The notes under the pieces were generated by a model. The model saw only the letters and a program-made list of their open reading frames with translations, had not been told where the DNA came from and ran no database searches. Shown here one piece after another: positions 52,298-61,567 of a stretch of DNA of 64,000 nt. Position 1 is the first letter of the stretch. Every line of letters begins with the position of its first letter. The stretch comes from JARRKC01 sp963723965 (GTDB lineage Bacteria; Acidobacteriota; UBA6911; RPQK01; JAPXNP01), in the NCBI GenBank assembly GCA_963723965.1, contig CAVRSV010000012.1:124001-188000 (forward strand), in the 5' to 3' direction. The translations under genes and the position numbers were made by a program.

Positions 52298-53030
52298 TCA
52301 TCTAGTCACCCCCAGCATGCCGGCCGGCGGATTGACTCTCCGCCCCCAGATCCGGACCTGGTCGAACTGACCCGTGTCGTCGAAGGTGCCGACCCCGATC
52401 CGGCCGAGGGTGAGCGTCCGGTCCCGGGCCGTGAGAATCGGTGTGGTCATGTCGTCGAAGAAGACTTCGATGTCGCCAGACTCGCTCCGCCGGACGACGC
52501 GTACGAGGTGGAAGACGCCATCCCCCCAGGCCGTTCGCTCCGTCCGCATGAGGGCGATCGAGGCCCGGTCGGCGTCGTTGACCAGGAAGATGGAATTGTG
52601 ATGAGGATCGGCCTTCGTGGCGATGTGGGCGTAGTAGAACTTCGCCGGACTCTGCCAGCCGAAGAACACGCACATGTCCCGTCCGTCATACTCCTTGGTC
52701 GTCGAGGCCAGTCGGGCTTCGAAAACGAAGTCCGAAACCCAGAGGTCGCGAATGAGCGCCATGTTCACGGGCGAGCGAAAGGGAGGCAGCGTAGTTGCTC
52801 TGAGTGAAGAGCGAAAGGACGCTCTCGGCACCTGCCTGGTCTATCCTCCAAGCCGACGGATCGGTGAACTCCCAGCGGACGAGGCCCTCGTCGAAGTCAT
52901 CCTGGAACACCAGCGGGAGTCCGTCCCTTTCCGCGGGTACCTGCGCGACCCGGGGGCCCACCGCGAGCGCCACCAGGCAAATCCAGCCTGCGATCAGAGC
53001 CACCGCCCTCCAGACGCTCTTTCGTCTCAT
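52298..53030 (-). pseudogene. LamG-like secreted protein gene, frameshifted copy
   Basis: The signal peptide and first ~80 residues are readable from ATG 53030. An extra G at about 52789 (GGCAGCGTAG versus GGCACGTAG in unit 1) shifts the frame within QSNYVPPFRSP, and the rest continues in another frame to 52298. The C-terminus also differs from unit 1 (PAGMLGVTR). The product would be truncated. Confidence 0.85.
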
Positions 53031-53267
53031 GCAGTCGATTCTCTCGCGCCAGGAACGGTAAAGACAACCCGGCTCGGGCCGGCGCCGCCAGCGAAGCCTG
53101 CGGTCCCCACCCAGCGCCCCTGTTCGCGTGATACGCGGAATCCGCTGGACCCTGGGGCCTTCCTGCCGGCCAATCACGCGCATTTCGCGAATCCGGCTCG
53201 ATTCCCTACTCCCCGATTTCGCATGGTTTGCGGAATCGTCTGGTTGGTTGTTGCCAACGAATCACGC

Positions 53268-53459
53268 CTATCTCGCGAACGGGACCTCGGGCTTCGTTCC
53301 GCTCAGCGCGACGATTCGCCCGCCGCGTGGACAGACTCAAAGAAGTCGAGGCGCTCCCCGTCCATGTCGGAGACCCACGGCGACGCATCCTACTGGCAGG
53401 GCCGCTATTGACTCTTCCCATGCGAGACAGTAGCGTGGTCCACTTCAGAGGAGGGCCCC
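53268..53459. other. gap before GH3 relic
   Basis: About 190 nt after the duplicated unit. No gene or repeat is supported; the last bases supply the GGAGG ribosome site for the relic at 53460. Confidence 0.5.
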
Positions 53460-54632
53460 ATGTCATTCGATCCCTGTCGGCGGTCTCAGTGGACGATGTC
53501 TTCTCGTTTCGGCATTTCTCCACTCATTCTGGCCTGCTTTGTCATCCTCAGCGTGTTCGGAACGCCACTTTTCGCCTAGACGTCGACCGGCGATGAGCAG
53601 ATCGACCAGAAGGTCGAGGCGCTGCTCGCACAGATGACGCTCGAGGAGAAGATCGGCCAGCTCACTCAGATCGCCGGCGGCTTGTTGCCGGGGGCCAATC
53701 CCGAGGAGGTCGTCCGCAAGGGCGGAGCCGGTTCGATCCTGTGGCTCAACGACACCAAACGTTTCAACGAGATCCAGCATGTGGCGGTCGACGAATCCCG
53801 GCTCCACATCCCGGTCTTGTACGGTCTGGACGTCATTCACGGCTACCGGACGATTTTCCCGGTTCCTCTGGCCATGGCGGCATCCCAGGTCCGGGGTTTC
53901 CAGGGCCCCTCTCTTGGAACTGCTCCCGACCGCGTGGTTACCTGCGCCAAGCATTTCGCAGGCTACGGAGCTCCGGAAGGAGGGCGCGACTATGTCTCCG
54001 TCTATATTCCCTGGGCGGCGGAGCACGTGCCCGCGATTCTCGAAGCGTGGGAACCGGGCACGGAAGGCGGCAACGCCGTCGCCGATGTGCTTTTCGGGGA
54101 TGTGAACCCGGGCGGAAAGCTGCCGGCAACCTTTCCCCGCAGCGGAGCCCAGGAGCCTCTCTACTACGCCCACAACCTGACCCATCAGCCAGCAGGCTCG
54201 CAGATGTATCGAGGCCGCTATTGGGACGGACCAACAGAGCCCCTGTATCCCTTCGGATACGGCCTGAGCTACACCACCTTTGAATTCGGCAATCTACGGA
54301 CCGAGCGACCGGAAATCAGAGTGGGCGACCAAGTCGTAGTCTCCGTCGATGTCGCAAACACCGGCAAGATGGCCGGCGACGAGGTCGTGCAGCTCTATAT
54401 CCACCAGAGGGCGGGGAGCGACTCGCGTCCAGTCCGCCTGCTGAAGGGGTTTCGCCGGATCCACCTGGCTCCCGGCGACCAAGAGACGGTCACGCTGACG
54501 CTGGATCGGGACGAATTGGGCTATTGGAGCACTAGCCAGGGGAAGTGGATCCAGGAAGCCGCGGACTTCGACCTCTGGGCGGGCGGTGATTCGACGGCTT
54601 CCCTGCACACGGTGCTGAAGGTCGTTCCCTGA
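53460..54632 (+). pseudogene. GH3 beta-glucosidase relic (BglX-type)
   Basis: GAGGAGGG leads an ATG at 53460 and a signal peptide (SPLILACFVILSVFGTPLFA), but an in-frame TAG (53577-53579) stands exactly after it. Beyond that the frame is open with BglX-like blocks: TLEEKIGQLTQIAGG, VLYGLDVIHGYRTIFP, AKHFAGYGAPEGGRDY, GNAVADVLFGDVNPGGKLPA and PLYPFGYGLSYTTFEF, plus a C-terminal fibronectin-III-like domain. Two blocks are missing: about 60 residues after AMAAS, and a few hundred after GGRDY including the catalytic SDW region. Inactive. Confidence 0.85.
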
Positions 54633-54749
54633 CATCGCGGGCAAGATCCGAGCCTCGAATTCGAAAGGCCGATTGTCGACGGGTGACGCGTGGACTGACT
54701 GCCCCGAAGATCGTTTTCAGGTTGGGCCCCTGTGGTAGGGTTGAATTCC

Positions 54750-55526
54750 ATGAACGATCGTCGGCAGCTCCATAACGAGCGGATTCTGAAGCAGTTTGAG
54801 ATGCAGGCTGTCCCTTTCGCTGAGATGCCCGCCCATGCGGATTCGATGGAGCTCCTGATCGAACTCTGCCAGGCCCGACCCGATGACGAAGCGCTCGATG
54901 TGGCCTGTGGCCCGGGGCTGGTGGGCTGCTCGCTGGCTCCCCGCGTCCGTCACGTTACCGGGATCGATATCACTCCGAAGATGATTGACCAGGCGCGCAA
55001 GCTGCAGTCGGAAAAAGGCCTGTCGAACCTGACCTGGCAGGTCGGCGACATTCTTCCCCTCCCTTTTGCCGACGGGAGTTACTCGCTGGTCCTGAGTCGC
55101 TACGCCTTTCATCACTTCCTGGAGCCCAAGGCGGTCCTGTCGGAGATGATCCGGGTCTGCCGGCCCGAAGGTCGGGTCATGCTGGTGGATCCCGTCCTTC
55201 CGCCCGAGCAGGTCGATGCCTACAACGAGATGGAGAAACTTCGCGATCCCTCGCACGTACACGCTCTGAGCCTGCCGGAGATGGCCAAGCTCGTATCGGA
55301 GTCCGGTCTACGAGATGTTCGAACAACCCGGTACAAGGTGGAGATGGAGCTGGAGGCCGTACTGGGAGCCTCCTTTCCCAATCCGGGAGACGCCGACCGG
55401 ATTCGCACTCTCTTCCGGCAGGACCTGGACTTGGCAGAAGATCGTATGGGCGTCGGGGCTCACCAGGCAGGAGACGAGATCCACTTCGCCTACCCGATTC
55501 TGGCGGTCGTGGGTTTCCGAGCGTGA
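54750..55526 (+). CDS. class I SAM-dependent methyltransferase
   Basis: About 258 residues, UbiE/Methyltransf_11-like. SAM motif I is ALDVACGPGLVGCSLA, followed by VTGIDITPKMIDQARKL, the motif II/III region VGDILPLPFADGSYSLVLSR and YAFHHFLEPKAVLSEMIRVC. A substrate-binding C-terminus of unknown specificity follows. An extended -10 (TG-G-TAGGGT, 54733-54741) ends 8 nt before the ATG and there is no Shine-Dalgarno. Confidence 0.85.
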   Translation: MNDRRQLHNERILKQFEMQAVPFAEMPAHADSMELLIELCQARPDDEALDVACGPGLVGCSLAPRVRHVTGIDITPKMIDQARKLQSEKGLSNLTWQVGDILPLPFADGSYSLVLSRYAFHHFLEPKAVLSEMIRVCRPEGRVMLVDPVLPPEQVDAYNEMEKLRDPSHVHALSLPEMAKLVSESGLRDVRTTRYKVEMELEAVLGASFPNPGDADRIRTLFRQDLDLAEDRMGVGAHQAGDEIHFAYPILAVVGFRA

Positions 55527-55655
55527 GCCGGGAGAGGCCGTTCCCCTTCCGCATGGGTCAGGGTCGCCGCGGTATTCTCCAATCACTCGATGACGCATAG
55601 GTGGTTGTCGTCGTCTTGAAGATCGGCCGCAGCAAAGAGTTCTACCGCTGAAAAG

Positions 55656-56285
55656 ATGAGATCTTTCGTCGCCATCGATGTCGAGACCGCGAGCACTGAC
55701 CCCGCCAGCATCTGCCAGATCGGTCTCGTTTGCGTCGAGGATGGGTCCGTCCGGGAGTGCTGGACCACGCTGGTCGATCCGCAGTGCGACTTCCACTCCT
55801 GGAACATCGCGATCCACGGGATCACGCCGGCAATGGTCGCCGGAGAGCCCCGATTGCCGGAGTTGGCAGACGATCTCCGGAAATTCGTCGGAGCCCGGGT
55901 TGTGGCCAGTCACACCGGCTTCGACCGCATTGCCCTGACGCGAGCCTATGACCGCTACGCGCTGGAATGCCCCGAATGGTCCTGGCTCGACACGGCTTCG
56001 GTCGTGCGGCGGACCTGGAACCAGTTCTCGAAGCGCGGCTACGGTTTGGCCAACGTCGCGGCCCACTGCGGGATCCGTTTCGGTCATCACGACGCCGGCG
56101 AAGACGCCCGGGCGGCGGCTCTGATCCTGGTGCGGGCAATGGACGAGACGGGACTGGACATTCACGGTTGGATGGTCCGCGTCCATCAGCCGATCCATCC
56201 CAGGCATCCCCGTGGCTGCCGGAAGGGTCGGGAAACGCCTGCCAAGCAGACTTCAGGGTCCCCACTCCGGCAGGACGCGCCCTAG
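55656..56285 (+). CDS. DnaQ-like 3'-5' exonuclease (DEDDh)
   Basis: A 209-residue exonuclease with ExoI FVAIDVETASTDPASICQIG (Asp and Glu ligands), WNIAIHGITPAMV, ExoII VVASHTGFDRIAL and ExoIII FGHHDAGEDARAA with the catalytic His and Asp. No polymerase domain. Similar stand-alone proteins act as Pol III epsilon-like or ribonuclease-type exonucleases. The C-terminal ~35 residues are a basic low-complexity tail. Confidence 0.85.
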   Translation: MRSFVAIDVETASTDPASICQIGLVCVEDGSVRECWTTLVDPQCDFHSWNIAIHGITPAMVAGEPRLPELADDLRKFVGARVVASHTGFDRIALTRAYDRYALECPEWSWLDTASVVRRTWNQFSKRGYGLANVAAHCGIRFGHHDAGEDARAAALILVRAMDETGLDIHGWMVRVHQPIHPRHPRGCRKGRETPAKQTSGSPLRQDAP

Positions 56286-56390
56286 ATGTCGCGGGTGCCG
56301 TCTCACTGAAGGATGTTTACTCGCACCCGCTCGCTGCCGGCTCTCGCGCTTGGAGTGTTGTGTGCAACAATCATCCAAAGGAGGTCGCTC

Positions 56391-56864
56391 ATGCAGCAAC
56401 CTGCGATCCGGATCAATCCTTCCGAAGAGACCATTAAGATCGGCCCGTTGGGGATCCGATTCCTGCTTACGGGTGATGATTCGAACGGCAGCATCTCGGT
56501 CTTCGAAGTCTCGGTTCCGGCCGGGCAGAAGCTGGCCGCTCCGGCGCACAGGAATGACGCCTACGAAGAGATGCTTTACGGGATCGAGGGAGTCCTGACC
56601 TGGACGGTCGACGGTACGCCCATTGAAGTCGGCCCCGGGCAGGCACTGTGCATTCCCCGAGGCGCCGTCCATCGCTTCGACAACTTCGGCAGCGAGGACG
56701 TCAAGCAGCTTGCCGTCATTACGCCGGCCATTATGGGCCCCGCGTATTTCCACGAAGCTGCGGCAGTCATTGGCGCGGCCGGGGGTGGTCCGCCGGATCG
56801 CGCCCGGATGACCGAAGTCTTCCGGCGCCACGGCATGACGGTGGCCCCGCCCTCAGCGAAATAG
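56391..56864 (+). CDS. cupin-domain protein
   Basis: A 157-residue cupin. The first motif is visible in PAHRNDAYEEMLYGIEGVL (His and Glu metal ligands) and the second in ALCIPRGAVHRFDNFGSED. AAGGAGGTCG is an excellent ribosome site, fixing the ATG at 56391. Substrate unknown; such small cupins often bind small ligands or protect against oxidants. Confidence 0.82.
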   Translation: MQQPAIRINPSEETIKIGPLGIRFLLTGDDSNGSISVFEVSVPAGQKLAAPAHRNDAYEEMLYGIEGVLTWTVDGTPIEVGPGQALCIPRGAVHRFDNFGSEDVKQLAVITPAIMGPAYFHEAAAVIGAAGGGPPDRARMTEVFRRHGMTVAPPSAK

Positions 56865-57066
56865 GGTCCGGGCGGCCGAGGCCTTCGGATGAATCACGCC
56901 GTTGGCGTGGATCCCATTATTACGGGCCAGGGCCGCTGGGGACCGCGCTCAGCCGTGCGGGGATCCTTCAATGTCTCTGGTGGGGAGGAGTCCGAAGCAG
57001 AGTCGTGGCAAGATTGGGCTGTTGCTTCTGGTTCCTCTTCGGATTGACGATCGTGACGGCGGGAGT

Positions 57067-57387
57067 ATGAGGAGTCGCCAGGGAGCACAGCTCGAGTTGC
57101 TCGTCACATCGTTCTTGGCAAGTTCGGTCACCGTGCTGCTCGCCCTTTTGCTTTTGTCGGACCCGTCGCCTCCATGGACCGAGCTGGCCAGAGTCTGGCT
57201 CATGGCCCAACTAGGAACGATGACCTTGATGCCCAATGTCGCATGGACAGGGATTCATTCGGTCCTGTGCCTGGGATTGATCGTCCCCCACTTCGTCGGA
57301 ACCAACGACTGGACAGAAGCCCTTGTCAGGCTCGGTTGTCTGTGCTGGATCCTCATCGGTGCGTTTGCGGTCCCAGGACTGGGTTGA
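57067..57387 (+). CDS. small hypothetical membrane protein
   Basis: A 106-residue open frame from ATG 57067 with about three hydrophobic helices (LVTSFLASSVTVLLALLLLS, IHSVLCLGLIVPHFVG, LGCLCWILIGAFAVPG). The stop of a short hydrophobic upstream frame overlaps the ATG (ATGA). Codon bias is weaker than in neighbours, so it may be a decaying gene. Not recognised. Confidence 0.4.
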   Translation: MRSRQGAQLELLVTSFLASSVTVLLALLLLSDPSPPWTELARVWLMAQLGTMTLMPNVAWTGIHSVLCLGLIVPHFVGTNDWTEALVRLGCLCWILIGAFAVPGLG

Positions 57388-57557
57388 CAACGAAAGACCC
57401 GTCAATCCTCTGGTCTATGGAGTTACCGGAGAGACAACGGAATCTGGAGATCCACGTCGAGCCGAAAGCGGAAGCGAGCTTCCGCAGTCCAAAGCGGCTG
57501 CGCCGCAATCTCACCCGACCTTTCGCTTACACACGATCCGGCGTAGGCTTTTACCGG

Positions 57558-58043
57558 ATGATGGGCACGCGCGGTGCGGTTCTCTGGACCTCGTTCTCCC
57601 TGGGCGCATGCTTCTCGTGCGTTGCCACGGATCCTCCCGAGCAGCTGTTCGACGGGTTCGAGGGGCCGGCGGTCGCGGAGTTCTGGCTCCCGGGTTCGTA
57701 CGGGAGCGGCCGCTATGCTCCCGGCGCGGTCACCCTTTCCGCGAGGTACCCGCGCACCGGCAGGAGCTCCGTCCAGATCACTCTGCATGAAGGCGATGTC
57801 CGCCAGGACGGCGGCGACGGGAAGTTCACGGAACGTGCCGAGCTGGACTCCGGAGCTTACCGATTGCTCGACTCGGAGATCTGGTGCGGCTTCTCGTTTC
57901 TCGTTCCTCGCGGCTTTTCGGTCGTCGACGATCGACTGGTCATCGCTCAGTGGAAGCAGAAAGGCGTCGCGAGCCCCATCGTCGCCGAGCGCTATCAGAA
58001 TGGTCGAGAATTCGGCGACGGACAGAATGCGGATAGACAATGA
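57558..58043 (+). pseudogene. heparin-lyase-like secreted protein, C-terminally truncated
   Basis: About 161 residues with a lipoprotein-like start (WTSFSLGAC). The domain begins LFDGFEGPAVAEFWLPGSYG and continues HEGDVRQDGGDGKFTERAEL and WCGFSFLVPRGFSVVDDRLV, IAQWKQKG: a heparin-lyase-I-type jellyroll. The frame stops at NADRQ where the C-terminal half of the family would follow; the next gene's ribosome site starts immediately. A deletion has probably removed the end. Confidence 0.6.
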
Positions 58044-58061
58044 AGCGTAAGGAGACTGAAC

Positions 58062-58520
58062 ATGAGCGAACCCTCCGATGATGCTGCCCGGCTCGAGGCC
58101 AACAAGGCGACCGTCAAACGGATCCTCGAGCGGCTCAGCGCCGGTGACATCCAGGGCTTCATCGCTGGACTCGCCCCCGACTACGTCCGTCATTGCCAGG
58201 CGATGCCGCCTGAGCTCCAGGAACTCCACGGGAGAGACGCCATGCGGGACTGGCTGGCCTCCAACCAGAAGACCTTCCCCGACTACCACGAAGAACTCGA
58301 ATGGCTCGTCGCCGAAGGCGATTTCGTGGCCTGGCGATCCCGTGGGACCGGCACCCAGCGAGGTCCGTTGGGTCCGTTTCCCGCAACGAACAAGCGGTTC
58401 GATCTAGTCATCATCGGGATGCATCGTTTCGAGAACGGCAGCATAAAGGAGACCTGGACGTCGTGGGATAACCTGGCGGTTCTCACACAGCTGGGCCACT
58501 TCCCGCCGGCAGGGCCATAG
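58062..58520 (+). CDS. SnoaL-like ester cyclase/NTF2-fold protein
   Basis: A 152-residue NTF2-like protein: KATVKRILERLSAGDIQGFI, PELQELHGRDAMRDWLASN, WRSRGTGTQRGPLGPFPATN and HRFENGSIKETWTSWDNLAV, the pattern of SnoaL-like polyketide cyclases, usually of unknown substrate. AAGGAGACTGA precedes the ATG. Confidence 0.8.
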   Translation: MSEPSDDAARLEANKATVKRILERLSAGDIQGFIAGLAPDYVRHCQAMPPELQELHGRDAMRDWLASNQKTFPDYHEELEWLVAEGDFVAWRSRGTGTQRGPLGPFPATNKRFDLVIIGMHRFENGSIKETWTSWDNLAVLTQLGHFPPAGP

Positions 58521-58607
58521 CTCGATGCCGCCCGAACGCCTTCGGTCGCCCCCGGTCACTCCGACCTCGAGGGACGAGACTGGAGCTTCGTCAACAGGAG
58601 GAGCAAC

Positions 58608-59678
58608 ATGAGACACCATCCGTTGACGCGACGAGATTTCATCAAGGTGGGAACAGCCGCCTCGTTGGGCGTGACCCTCGGAATCTCCGCCGCCCCATCC
58701 CCGAAGCCCGTCGTCAGTATCGTCAGAATCCCCAACGACAACACGGAGTACGCCGTCGAAAAAGCCATCGACCTCCTCGGTGGGATTGCCGACGTCACCG
58801 CGGGTAAGAACAGCATTCTCTTAAAGCCGAACCTCGTATCCGAAGACCCGCGCGCCACGACCAAGCCGACCGTCGTGCATTCCCTTGCGAAGCTGATGAA
58901 GGGAGCCGGCAAGGAAGTCATGATCGGTGAGGGTTCGGCGGCGGCCGGAAACTTCAACGTCAAGGGTGCGGTGATCTATCGGACCAGGAAAGAAGACATC
59001 CTGGACCCGATGCAGCAGTACGTCTTCGATCGCCTGGGCTACTCGGACCTGGCTCGATCGATGAAGATCCCCTTGATCAACCTCCATTCCGGCGACCTCG
59101 TGGACGTGCCCGTCCCGAACGGACTGGCAAGCAAGGAACTCACCCTGCACAAGGCGCTCACCGACGTCGACCTCCTGTGCTCGGTACCGATGATGAAGAC
59201 GCATGTCCTGGCCACCGTCACGCTGGGGATGAAGAACCTGATCGGGCTCTATCCCGGTAAGGTCTACTATTCCGTTCGATCCTGGCTGCATGATCGGGCG
59301 GCCGAGAAAGGCTCTCCCGGCGTCGCCTTCGAAATCCTGGATATGGTTCAGGCGAACAAGCTGGGCCTGGTCGTCATCGATGCCTCCATGGCCATGGAAG
59401 GAAACGGGCCGTCGATGGGCCAGCTCGTTAAGATGGATCTGATCATTGCCGGAACGAACCCCCTGGCCACCGATATGGTCGCGGCCGAGGTCATGGGGTT
59501 CGAGACGGCGGAGGTCCCCACCTTCGTCTGGGGACAAAAACTGGGAATGGGGCCTTCCGCGATCCGGGAAATCGAGATTCGAGGAGAGACGATCGCGAGC
59601 GTCAAGCGGAAGTTCGCGCGGCCCAGCGTCGTCCCCTGGACATCGATCAACCAGTTCTGGGGCGTCCAGGAGCTTTAG
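58608..59678 (+). CDS. DUF362 protein with Tat signal
   Basis: A 356-residue protein starting with a twin-arginine signal (LTRRDFIKVGTAASLGV). The DUF362 core follows: KNSILLKPNLVSEDPRATTK, MIGEGSAAAGNF, DVDLLCSVPMMKTHVLATVT, GMKNLIGLYPG and AMEGNGPSMGQ. Other DUF362 proteins carry ferredoxin domains; this one has none. The function is unknown. Its last 32 nt overlap the convergent gene at 59647. Confidence 0.85.
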   Translation: MRHHPLTRRDFIKVGTAASLGVTLGISAAPSPKPVVSIVRIPNDNTEYAVEKAIDLLGGIADVTAGKNSILLKPNLVSEDPRATTKPTVVHSLAKLMKGAGKEVMIGEGSAAAGNFNVKGAVIYRTRKEDILDPMQQYVFDRLGYSDLARSMKIPLINLHSGDLVDVPVPNGLASKELTLHKALTDVDLLCSVPMMKTHVLATVTLGMKNLIGLYPGKVYYSVRSWLHDRAAEKGSPGVAFEILDMVQANKLGLVVIDASMAMEGNGPSMGQLVKMDLIIAGTNPLATDMVAAEVMGFETAEVPTFVWGQKLGMGPSAIREIEIRGETIASVKRKFARPSVVPWTSINQFWGVQEL

Positions 59679-60204
59679 ACCCGCTCTTGTCCGAGACCAG
59701 GTCCGCGATTTCACGAACCTGGCCTTTCAGCATCGAGTACGGCAGGTAGATGTCGCGGCCGTCCGATGCCGTGATACGCAGCGCCGCCGTGGGCATCCGC
59801 AGGATCATCCCGGTGTTGGGAGTTCTCGACTCCTCCAGACCCAGGAGCTCCACGTCCTTCACCTCGGGCCATCGGCAATCGAAGTCTTGTGCCGGGGGCA
59901 GGTAGAACCCGAACCGCTCGCGGGGTGCCCGAATGCGGAGACCCTCGGGGCCGCTCTCAATGCGAAGGATCCAGTAACCCCAAGCCTGTAACAGCATCCA
60001 GGCGGCCGCCAGGGCCAGGATCAGTAACGGCACCACCAAGAGTAGAACTTCGCCCGGGGGATTGAGCACCAACAGGACAGCCAGCGCGAGATCGAGCAGA
60101 CCGATCAGCAACATGGTCCAGAAGGAGGCCAGCCGACGCCGGATGTGCACGGGCTTCAGCGACTCGTCCGTCCTCCCATGTGTGGAGTTGCCGACCTCTG
60201 CCAT
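59647..60204 (-). CDS. membrane protein with PH-like domain
   Basis: A 185-residue protein with two adjacent transmembrane helices near the N-terminus (LIGLLDLALAVLLVLNP, LLILALAAAWMLLQAWGYW) followed by a cytoplasmic beta-rich domain (LRIRAPRERFGFYLPPAQDF, LRITASDGRDIYLPYSMLKG), like the bacterial PH/GRAM-type fold. Function unknown. It overlaps the 3' end of the DUF362 gene. Confidence 0.6.
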   Translation of the reverse strand: MAEVGNSTHGRTDESLKPVHIRRRLASFWTMLLIGLLDLALAVLLVLNPPGEVLLLVVPLLILALAAAWMLLQAWGYWILRIESGPEGLRIRAPRERFGFYLPPAQDFDCRWPEVKDVELLGLEESRTPNTGMILRMPTAALRITASDGRDIYLPYSMLKGQVREIADLVSDKSGSKAPGRPRTG

Positions 60205-60250
60205 CTGCTCACGATAGCATCGCTGACGAGCCGATGGCAGGGCAAGGATT

Positions 60251-61567
60251 TCAGCCCCTGATGGCCCAGCGCAGGATCCGACCGATATTCGGAGGTTGCC
60301 CCTGCATGAGAATCCCGATGCGGAAGATCCTGCCTCCGGCCCAAACCGCGAGGATAGTGCAGAGAATGACTCCCACGAGCCCGACCCAGGGTTGCCAGGC
60401 CGGGATCCCTCCAGGGGTGCTCAATCTGAGGAGCATCAGCATGGGAGTGAACGGGGGGATGAACGACATCGTCGTGGCGAAGGCGCTCATCGGCTCCTTG
60501 AGGACCGGGAAGATCACAAACATGGGGATCATGATCGGCAACATGGCCGGAAAGGTCAGGTTTTGGGCATCCTTGGCATCGTTGCAGGCTGAACCGACCG
60601 CAGCCAGCAGGGCCCCCTGCATGACGATGGCCAGCAGGAGAAAGGCAAAGAACCAGGGAATCGCGCGCAGGGGCACGAAGCCGATCCCGCCCATCTGGCC
60701 GATCACGAACAGGCCACCCAGGATGTAGACGGCGGAGGCGGTCAGCGAGACGCCGACTCCTCCAAGCACTTTGCCGAACATGAATTCGAAGGGGCTCGCC
60801 GAGCCCAGGATCACCTCGGCAATCCGCTGGGTCTTCTCTTCCATGACCGTCTGCAGCAGCGGCACCGCCCCCATCATGACCATCATGAACATGAGAAAGG
60901 CGATGACCATCGGGGCGGCGATGGCCTGAATCTCGCTGCTCCTGACGGCGTCCTTGACCTCTCCCGTGTCGGCGTCCCGGGTAAGAAGCCCCATACCCTC
61001 GACCTGGGCCCACTGGAAGAGTCCCTTCACAGAGTCGGGTTCGATCCCCGCATCGATCAGCCTCTGGCGCCTGACCACATTGTTGATGGGGTTCCCAAGC
61101 CAGCTTCGGATGTCGTCAAGAGCAGCGTTTTCTGCGTGATAGCTGACTGTCGAGGACGTGTCGCTACTCGTGGGATGCACGAGGTCCGCAGGGATTTCGA
61201 GAAAGGCATGATATTTCCCTTGCCGGATCTGTTCGGAAAGCTCGAGACGCAATTGAGCCGGGTCCTTCCCGGCCGGATCGATGACCTTGAAGAGGTAGGC
61301 GGGCTTGACCTTCTTGCCGCTTCCCTTCTCCAGGACCTCGGTGGCATTGCGTTGCTCGGCGGCCTCGACGAGGGCATGGGAGACGAACCCGGATCGATCG
61401 ATAACGGCGACCGTCTTGTCAGTCGTGTCCACCTGCCCCTGCAGGATGACCATGGCGATGAAGCTGCCTCCCATCAGGACCGGAAACAGCAGCAGACCGA
61501 TGATGAAGCCCTTCGTGCGAACGGCGGCCTTGTACTCTCGCTTGGCGATCTTCAGGGTCTTAGTCAT
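60251..61567 (-). CDS. ABC-2 type (NatB-like) exporter permease
   Basis: A 438-residue permease. The first helix is preceded by LKIAKREYKAAVRTKGFIIG, then a large extracytoplasmic domain (about residues 45-230) and five further helices from about residue 230, with PLLQTVMEEKTQRIAEVILG and SPFEFMFGKVLGG as in ABC-2/NatB (sodium efflux type). GAGGAGATC precedes the ATG, which overlaps the ATPase stop by 8 nt. It forms a complete exporter with the ATPase gene. Confidence 0.88.
   Translation of the reverse strand: MTKTLKIAKREYKAAVRTKGFIIGLLLFPVLMGGSFIAMVILQGQVDTTDKTVAVIDRSGFVSHALVEAAEQRNATEVLEKGSGKKVKPAYLFKVIDPAGKDPAQLRLELSEQIRQGKYHAFLEIPADLVHPTSSDTSSTVSYHAENAALDDIRSWLGNPINNVVRRQRLIDAGIEPDSVKGLFQWAQVEGMGLLTRDADTGEVKDAVRSSEIQAIAAPMVIAFLMFMMVMMGAVPLLQTVMEEKTQRIAEVILGSASPFEFMFGKVLGGVGVSLTASAVYILGGLFVIGQMGGIGFVPLRAIPWFFAFLLLAIVMQGALLAAVGSACNDAKDAQNLTFPAMLPIMIPMFVIFPVLKEPMSAFATTMSFIPPFTPMLMLLRLSTPGGIPAWQPWVGLVGVILCTILAVWAGGRIFRIGILMQGQPPNIGRILRWAIRG

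Larger units (their letters stand above)
50279..53267. repeat. tandem duplication, unit 2
   Basis: The second unit (2989 nt) follows unit 1 directly and ends with the same TTGCCAACGAATCACGC. It carries a truncated TPR-like gene, a fused VapB-VapC gene and a frameshifted LamG-like gene. Both gene-altering indels relative to unit 1 are an added G within a CACGT context. Confidence 0.92.
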
